From contig JALSGY010000460.1 of assembly GCA_026982515.1 (NCBI GenBank), positions 1 through 10,534 on the forward strand: a stretch of 10,534 bases of DNA, given 5' to 3'. The stretch comes from Paracoccaceae bacterium (GTDB lineage Bacteria; Pseudomonadota; Alphaproteobacteria; Rhodobacterales; Rhodobacteraceae). Numbering within the stretch: the stretch's first letter is position 1; every line of letters begins with the position of its first letter. Below, piece after piece: positions 5,980-10,534 of the stretch. A model generated the notes under the pieces. That model worked only from the letters and a program-made list of their open reading frames with translations, did not search any database and had not been told where the DNA came from. A program made the position numbers and the translations under genes.

Positions 5980-8787
5980 ATGGCGTTTGGCAAAGGCTGC
6001 CATCTGCATCTGATCGACGGCTCGGCCTTCATCTTCCGCGCCTATCACGCGCTTCCGCCGCTCACGCGCCGCTCCGACGGGCTGCCGGTCGGGGCGGTGG
6101 CGGGCTTTTGCAACATGCTGTTCAAGTATGTCGAGGACGCCCGCGGCGATGACGCGCCCACCCATGCGGCGGTGATCTTCGACTATGCCGGCAAGACTTT
6201 CCGCAACGAGATCTTCGAGGCCTACAAGGCCAACCGTCCTCCCACCCCCGAAGAGCTGCTGCCCCAGCTGCCGCTGGTGCGGGAGGCCACCCGCGCCTTC
6301 AACATTCCCGGCATAGAAAAGGAAGGCTACGAGGCGGACGACATCATCGCTACCCTTTCATGCCAGGCGCGCAGTGCCGGCGGGCGGGTAACGATCATCA
6401 GTTCCGACAAGGACCTGATGCAGCTGGTGGGCGGCGGGGTCGAGATGCTGGACCCGATGAAGGGCCGGCGGATCGACCGCGACGCGGTGGAGGCCAAGTT
6501 CGGCGTTCCGCCCGAGAAGGTGGTGGACGTGCAGGCGCTGGCCGGCGACAGCACCGACAACGTGCCCGGCGCTCCGGGGATCGGCATCAAGACGGCGGCC
6601 CTGCTGATCCGTGAGTTCGGCGATCTCGAAACGCTGCTGGAGCGGGCAGACGAGATCCCGCAGCCCAGGCGCCGCCAGGTGCTGAAGGAATACGCCGAGC
6701 AGATCCGCCTCTCCAGGCGGCTGGTCACGCTCGACTGCAACATGGAGCTGGATTTCTCCCTCGACGATCTCGAGGTGAAGGACCCGGATCCCGACACCTT
6801 GCTGAAATTCCTCACCGAGATGGAGTTTCGCACCATCACCAAGCGGGTGGCCGAAAAGCTGGGCGTCGAGGTGCCGGCCATCCCCGATACCACCCCCGAG
6901 GGGGCCGATCCGGTGGAGCCCCATTCGGCTCTGCTGGTGCCTTTCGATGCCGAAAAATACGAGCGGGTCACCGATGAGGCCGCACTTTCGGCCTGGATCG
7001 AGCGGGCCAGCCGGCGTGGCTGGGTGGCGGTGGATACCGAGACCACCTCTCTTGACGAGATGCGCGCCGAACTGGTGGGCATCTCGCTGTGCGTGGAGCC
7101 GGGCCAGGCCTGCTACATCCCGCTGGCCCACCGCGCCTCGGCCCGCGACGATCTGTTCGGCAACGACGATCTGGCCGAGGGCCAGATGCCGCTGGAGCGC
7201 GCGCTGGAGATGCTGCGCCCGCTGCTCGAGGACGAGGCGGTGATGAAGATCGGGCAGAACATGAAATATGACGCCAAGATCTTCGCTCGCCACGGGGTGA
7301 ACATCGCCCCGGTCGACGACACCATGCTGCTGTCCTACGCCATGAACGCAGGGCTGCACGGGCACGGCATGGACCTTTTGTCGGAGCGCTACCTCGATCA
7401 CATCCCGATTCCCATCAAGACGCTGCTGGGCTCGGGCAAGTCGGCCATCACCTTCGACCGGGTGCCGGTGGAGGAGGCGGCGAAATACGCCGCCGAAGAC
7501 GCCGACATCACCCTGCGCCTGTGGGAGCTGTTCAAGCCGCAGCTGCACCGCGAGAAGGTGACAACCGTATACGAAACCCTGGAACGCCCGCTGGTGCCGG
7601 TGCTGGCCGAGATGGAGATGCACGGCATCCGGGTGGATCGCGACACTCTTTCGCGCATGTCAAATGCCTTTGCCCGGAAGATGGCGGAACTGGAGGCGGA
7701 AATCCACGAGCTGGCGGGCGAGCGCTTCAATGTCGGCAGCCCCAGGCAGCTGGGCGAGATCCTGTTCGACAAGATGGGGCTGGAGGGCGGCAAGCGCGGC
7801 AAGACGGGGGCCTGGGCCACCGGTGCCGACGTGCTTGAGGATCTGGCTGCCGATGGCAACGAGCTGGCCGCGCGCGTGCTCGACTGGCGCCAGCTTTCCA
7901 AGCTGAAATCCACCTACACCGATGCGCTGCAGGACCACATCAACCCCGAAACCGGTCGCGTGCACACCTCATATGTGATTGCGGGCACCAACACCGGGCG
8001 GCTGGCCTCGACCGATCCGAACCTGCAGAACATTCCCGTGCGCACCGAGGAGGGCCGGCGCATCCGCGAGGCCTTCGTGGCCGAAGAGGGCAAGCGACTG
8101 GTCTCGCTCGACTACTCCCAGATCGAGCTGCGCATCTTCGCTCACATGGCCGATATCGACGCCCTCAAGGAGGCTTTCCACCACGGGCTCGACATCCACG
8201 CCATGACCGCCTCGGAGGTCTTCGGCGTGCCGATGGAGGAGATGACCCCGGAAATCCGCCGCCGCGCCAAGGCGATCAACTTCGGCGTGATCTATGGCAT
8301 TTCCGCCTTCGGTCTGGCACGCAACCTGCGCATCCCGCGCGCCGAGGCGCAGGAGTTCATCGACCGCTACTTCGAGCGTTTCCCCGGCATCCGGGGATAC
8401 ATGGACAGGACGGTGGAATTCGCCAGGGAACACGGCCACGTGACAACCCTGTTCGGGCGCAAGATCCACACCCCCGACATCGCCGCCAAGGGGCCGCGCG
8501 CCGGTTTTGCCCGCCGCGCCGCCATCAACGCCCCCATCCAGGGCACCGCCGCCGACGTGATTCGCCGGGCCATGATCCGGATGCCCGCCGCCCTTGAGGG
8601 CCTGCCCGCGAAAATGCTGCTGCAGGTCCATGACGAACTGGTCTTCGAGGTTGATGAAGACGCGGTGGGGGAAACCATCTCGCGCGCCCGCACGGTGATG
8701 GAAGGCGCGCCGGAGCCGGCGGTGAAGCTGAGCGTGCCGCTGACGGTGGATGCCGGCGTGGGGCGCAACTGGGCCGAGGCCCACTGA
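5980..8787 (+). CDS. polA: DNA polymerase I
   Basis: Full-length Pol I, 935 aa (E. coli 928), which removes RNA primers and fills gaps in replication and repair. The start at 5980 follows GGAGG with a 6-nt spacer. The 5'-3' nuclease domain spans about 1-295: YKANRPPTPEEL, EGYEADDIIATL, SSDKDLMQLV, then the helix-hairpin-helix AGDSTDNVPGAPGIGIKTAA. The 3'-5' proofreading domain (about 325-520) keeps all catalytic residues: Asp352 and Glu354 in VDTETTSLD, Asp431 in GQNMKYD, and Tyr503 and Asp507 in YAAEDAD. The polymerase domain (about 535-935) has motif A DYSQIELR (Asp711, Glu716), the O-helix RRAKAINFGVIYG (Lys764, Phe768, Tyr772) and motif C VHDE (Asp885, Glu886). All three activities are therefore expected. 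The Phe at O-helix position 768 corresponds to E. coli Phe762, associated with discrimination against dideoxynucleotides. It probably shares a transcript with the zinc-finger and crotonase genes. Confidence 0.98.
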   Translation: MAFGKGCHLHLIDGSAFIFRAYHALPPLTRRSDGLPVGAVAGFCNMLFKYVEDARGDDAPTHAAVIFDYAGKTFRNEIFEAYKANRPPTPEELLPQLPLVREATRAFNIPGIEKEGYEADDIIATLSCQARSAGGRVTIISSDKDLMQLVGGGVEMLDPMKGRRIDRDAVEAKFGVPPEKVVDVQALAGDSTDNVPGAPGIGIKTAALLIREFGDLETLLERADEIPQPRRRQVLKEYAEQIRLSRRLVTLDCNMELDFSLDDLEVKDPDPDTLLKFLTEMEFRTITKRVAEKLGVEVPAIPDTTPEGADPVEPHSALLVPFDAEKYERVTDEAALSAWIERASRRGWVAVDTETTSLDEMRAELVGISLCVEPGQACYIPLAHRASARDDLFGNDDLAEGQMPLERALEMLRPLLEDEAVMKIGQNMKYDAKIFARHGVNIAPVDDTMLLSYAMNAGLHGHGMDLLSERYLDHIPIPIKTLLGSGKSAITFDRVPVEEAAKYAAEDADITLRLWELFKPQLHREKVTTVYETLERPLVPVLAEMEMHGIRVDRDTLSRMSNAFARKMAELEAEIHELAGERFNVGSPRQLGEILFDKMGLEGGKRGKTGAWATGADVLEDLAADGNELAARVLDWRQLSKLKSTYTDALQDHINPETGRVHTSYVIAGTNTGRLASTDPNLQNIPVRTEEGRRIREAFVAEEGKRLVSLDYSQIELRIFAHMADIDALKEAFHHGLDIHAMTASEVFGVPMEEMTPEIRRRAKAINFGVIYGISAFGLARNLRIPRAEAQEFIDRYFERFPGIRGYMDRTVEFAREHGHVTTLFGRKIHTPDIAAKGPRAGFARRAAINAPIQGTAADVIRRAMIRMPAALEGLPAKMLLQVHDELVFEVDEDAVGETISRARTVMEGAPEPAVKLSVPLTVDAGVGRNWAEAH

Positions 8788-8796
8788 GAAGGCACG

Positions 8797-8810
8797 GGAG
8801 GGCGAAGGAG
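8797..8810 (+). promoter_or_regulatory. Double Shine-Dalgarno before the crotonase gene
   Basis: Two purine-rich ribosome sites precede the ATG at 8811. GGAGG at 8797-8801 has a usable 9-nt spacer. AAGGAG at 8805-8810 abuts the start codon with no spacer and cannot serve this ATG in the usual way. The first probably drives initiation; the second could compete with it or be incidental. Confidence 0.5.
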
Positions 8811-9611
8811 ATGAGCGATATCGTCGAGGTCGAGAACGCCGCCGGCCCGGTGGCCACCGTCCGCCTCAACCGCCCCGAAAAGAAGAACGCCTGGACGATC
8901 GAGATGTTCGATGCGCTCGCGGCCGCCTGCGACGCCCTGAGCCGCGAAAGCGCCCTGCGCGCGGTGATTCTCACCGGCGCGGGCGGCTGTTTCTCGGCCG
9001 GGCTGGATTATGCCGTCTTCGGCCAGTTCGCCGCCCGTCTTCCCGAAATCAAGGCCCAGATGCTGGCCCCGCCCGAAGGCCACGCCGCGAACCGCTTCCA
9101 GCAGCCGGTCACCGGCTGGCAGCAGCTGGGCGTGCCTGTGATCGCCGCCATCGAGGGTGTGGCCTTCGGGGCCGGCATGCAGCTGGCGCTGGCCGCCGAT
9201 TTCCGCATTGCCGCCCCGGATGCGCGCCTGTCGATCATGGAGGCCAGGTGGGGCCTGATCCCGGACATGGGGATTACCCGCTCCCTGCCGCGGCTGCTCA
9301 GGGCCGATCAGGCGAAGGAACTGATCATGACGGCCCGGGTGCTGCAGGCCCACGAGGCGCAGGAGATGGGACTGGTCACCCGCATCGTCGATGATCCTCT
9401 GGCCGCGGCGCAGGTCCTCGCGCAGGATCTGACAGAACGCTCGCCCGACGCCCTGCGCGCGGCAAAACGGCTGGTGGAGGATGCCTGGTGCGCCGATGCA
9501 CATGCCTCGCTCGCCCTGGAGGCCGAACTGCAGGCCGCGCTCATGGGCCAGTCCAATCAGATGGAGGCGGTCATGGCCAACATGCAGGGCCGTCCTCCGA
9601 AATTCACCTGA
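8811..9611 (+). CDS. Crotonase/enoyl-CoA hydratase family protein
   Basis: Cytosolic acyl-CoA enzyme of the crotonase superfamily, 266 aa, of standard family length. The N-terminal VATVRLNRPEKKNAW is typical. The oxyanion hole is formed by the FSAGLDY region (Ala63-Gly64) and the GVAFGAGMQLALAADFRIA region (around Gly120). The second catalytic acid of hydratases is conserved as Glu144 in IMEARWGLIPDMGITRSLPRL, with Asp152 where dienoyl-CoA isomerases have an acid. The first position, Glu in true enoyl-CoA hydratase, is Gln124 here. A simple hydratase assignment is therefore doubtful; enoyl-CoA isomerase-type chemistry, which needs only the second Glu, is an alternative. The C-terminal SPDALRAAKRLV helix is normal. 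It follows polA by 23 nt. Family certain, reaction uncertain. Confidence 0.9.
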   Translation: MSDIVEVENAAGPVATVRLNRPEKKNAWTIEMFDALAAACDALSRESALRAVILTGAGGCFSAGLDYAVFGQFAARLPEIKAQMLAPPEGHAANRFQQPVTGWQQLGVPVIAAIEGVAFGAGMQLALAADFRIAAPDARLSIMEARWGLIPDMGITRSLPRLLRADQAKELIMTARVLQAHEAQEMGLVTRIVDDPLAAAQVLAQDLTERSPDALRAAKRLVEDAWCADAHASLALEAELQAALMGQSNQMEAVMANMQGRPPKFT

Positions 9612-9627
9612 GGGCAAAGGACAATAC

Positions 9628-9649
9628 CGCCGGCGGGGATGCCCCGGCG
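9628..9649 (+). terminator. Possible transcript-end hairpin after the crotonase gene
   Basis: GGGG (9635-9638) pairs with CCCC (9642-9645) over a 3-nt loop. CGCC (9628-9631) pairs with GGCG (9646-9649), leaving a 3-nt bulge (9632-9634). It starts 16 nt after the crotonase stop. There is no T-run behind it, so intrinsic termination is uncertain; it may instead protect the 3' end of the mRNA. Confidence 0.35.
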
Positions 9650-9671
9650 AAAGGCCGCTTCCTTCATCTTG

Positions 9672-9694
9672 CAAAAAATACTCCCGCCGGAGGC
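9672..9694 (-). terminator. Intrinsic terminator for the DUF1285 gene
   Basis: Read on the minus strand, CTCC (9692-9689), loop GGCG and GGAG (9684-9681) form a short GC hairpin, followed at once by TATTTTTT (9680-9673). This is the shape of a rho-independent terminator and lies about 15 nt beyond the DUF1285 stop codon. The stem is only 4 bp. I recall near-identical hairpin-plus-TATTTTT elements in many Rhodobacterales intergenic regions, but could not verify this here. Confidence 0.65.
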
Positions 9695-9708
9695 ATGAAG
9701 TTTTCCGA

Positions 9709-10314
9709 TCATTCCGTGTCCAGTTCCGCACTCGGGATGATCGGAAAGAACACCCCGCCAGAGCGGACACCGAACCAGCTTTCGCCCTTGTGGGGCTCAT
9801 GGGTGGCAATATCCACCATCCGGTAGAAACTCTTGCGGTCGATCAGAGCCTCGAGATTGGCGCGCACCAGCACATAAGGAGAGGGCTCTCCGGTGAGGCT
9901 GTCGTGCCTGACCCTGATCGGGTGCCCGGGTCCGGCGGTGACTTCATCTCCCACATTGGTGGTGAAGGTGATCTCCTGTTCCGGCCCGGGGTTCTTCACC
10001 TCGAAATCCACGGCCACGAAGGGCGCGTCATCAACGGTGATCCCCACCTTCTCCACCGGGGTGACAAGGAAGTATCTGTCGCCGTCGCGGCGCAGGATGG
10101 TGGAAAAAAGCCGCACCAGTTCCTTTCGGCCGATCGGCGTGCCAAGGTAGTACCAGGTCCCATCGCGGGCTATGCGCATGTCGAGGTCGCCGCAAAAGGG
10201 CGGGTTCCACAGGTGCACCGGCGGCAGGCCGCGCGATGAGGCGGCCTTTGCGGCCGCGGCCAGGCTTTCTGCGCTGGGTTTCACGATGTTTTGTCCCTGC
10301 ATCGGTTTTGCCAT
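9709..10314 (-). CDS. DUF1285 domain-containing protein
   Basis: A 201-residue protein of uncharacterised family DUF1285. The recognisable core starts at LPPVHLWNPPFCGDLDMRI (residues 30-48) and continues through DGTWYYLGTPIGRKELVRLFSTILRRDGDRYFLVTPVEKVGI and a second beta-rich half with FYRMVDIA and SWFGVRSGGVFFPI. The Ala-rich N-terminus (about 1-28) looks flexible. There is no signal peptide, membrane helix or catalytic motif I can name. The start at 10314 is bounded by an in-frame TGA 15 nt upstream; no Shine-Dalgarno precedes it. ATG at 10302 is a possible alternative start. It is divergent from the MoxR gene across 60 nt, an arrangement I recall from related genomes that suggests a functional link. 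Function unknown. Confidence 0.85.
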   Translation of the reverse strand: MAKPMQGQNIVKPSAESLAAAAKAASSRGLPPVHLWNPPFCGDLDMRIARDGTWYYLGTPIGRKELVRLFSTILRRDGDRYFLVTPVEKVGITVDDAPFVAVDFEVKNPGPEQEITFTTNVGDEVTAGPGHPIRVRHDSLTGEPSPYVLVRANLEALIDRKSFYRMVDIATHEPHKGESWFGVRSGGVFFPIIPSAELDTE

Positions 10315-10374
10315 TTGTAAGGGGCATCATAGTTCCCTTAAAAGCGGTCGTATATCGCATCATGGAGAATTGTC
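10315..10374. promoter_or_regulatory. Short divergent promoter region, DUF1285/MoxR
   Basis: This 60-nt gap must hold both start regions. On the minus strand, TATGAT (10331-10326) matches the -10 consensus at 5 of 6 positions and would place transcription initiation within a few nt of the DUF1285 ATG; the -35 region (TATACG) is poor. On the plus strand, TATATC (10351-10356) is a possible -10 for the MoxR gene, without a clear -35. The MoxR gene has a normal ribosome site, GGAGA at 10364-10368, 6 nt before its ATG. Confidence 0.4.
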
Positions 10375-10534
10375 ATGGCCGACACCCCCGAGCTCGTGGC
10401 CGAGATCGAGACGCTCGCCGACAGGCTGGCGCAGGCCCGCGAGAGCATCACCCGCCGCTTCATCGGCCAGGGTCAGGTTGTCGACTTGGTGCTATCGGCG
10501 CTTCTGTGCGGCGGGCACGGGCTGCTGATCGGCC
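10375..10534 (+). CDS. MoxR-family AAA+ ATPase, N-terminal part (3' truncated by window edge)
   Basis: The first 53 residues of a reading frame that runs off the right edge. MADTPELVAEIETLADRLAQ forms the leading helix, followed by RRFIGQGQVVDLVLSALLCGGHGLLIG. The I-G-Q-x-x-V-V-D and G-G-H-x-L-L-I-G pattern leads directly into the Walker A loop of MoxR-type AAA+ proteins (normally G-x-P-G-L-G-K-T), which would start just beyond the edge. MoxR proteins act as chaperone-like ATPases, often with VWA-domain partners and DUF58 proteins encoded downstream. The start is supported by GGAGA with a 6-nt spacer. The ATPase motifs themselves are not in the window, so the assignment rests on the N-terminal pattern and context. 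Confidence 0.83.
   Translation, partial: MADTPELVAEIETLADRLAQARESITRRFIGQGQVVDLVLSALLCGGHGLLIG

Noticed and set aside
6358..7623. A 421-codon open frame on the minus strand inside polA
   Set aside because: It is antisense to conserved polA domains, with no recognisable motif and no ribosome site. It is an expected by-product of high third-position GC.
8367..9809. A 480-codon minus-strand open frame across the polA end, the crotonase and the downstream gap
   Set aside because: It overlaps two well-supported genes on the other strand and reads through a terminator-like region; its translation shows no family features.

Overview
The window is about 10.5 kb of GC-rich, densely coded bacterial chromosome. 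Gene content and protein flavour point to an alphaproteobacterium, most likely of the order Rhodobacterales. The supporting signs are the NDUFS6-like CHCC zinc-finger gene directly upstream of polA, a DUF1285 gene divergent from a MoxR ATPase gene, and a GT14/DUF5928-type glycosyltransferase beside a family 2 sulfotransferase. The taxonomic call is an inference from recognised families. No rRNA, tRNA, CRISPR array, insertion sequence, phage gene or plasmid function was seen.

Layout, left to right. (1) The 3' end of nth (endonuclease III) overlaps by 4 nt the start of a PfkB-family sugar/nucleoside kinase (probable adenosine kinase); both are on the + strand. (2) On the - strand lie a YhfA-like OsmC-family protein and, upstream of it, a PAPS-dependent sulfotransferase. 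(3) A 142-nt AT-rich divergent intergenic region leads to a + strand pair: a two-domain GT14-like glycosyltransferase and a translationally coupled HIT-family protein. (4) A - strand ABC-2-type exporter ATPase with no permease beside it converges on the HIT gene. (5) The + strand run zinc-finger protein - polA - crotonase starts from a plausible promoter at about 5659-5686. (6) A - strand DUF1285 protein, with its own small intrinsic terminator, is divergent from the first 53 codons of a MoxR-type AAA+ ATPase that runs off the right edge.

How the genes work together. nth and polA are base-excision-repair and replication functions but sit in separate transcription units. The divergent sulfotransferase/glycosyltransferase pair is the most accessory-like part and suggests synthesis or sulfation of a surface or secreted glycan. 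The rest is conserved metabolism and housekeeping. There are no gene-free stretches above 300 bases; the longest intergenic region is 2593-2734.

I did not find convincing evidence of a wholly new system. The best leads are the uncharacterised C-terminal half of the glycosyltransferase and its link to the sulfotransferase, a crotonase with an altered catalytic position, a perfect GC hairpin just before polA, and a possibly leaderless DUF1285 gene.
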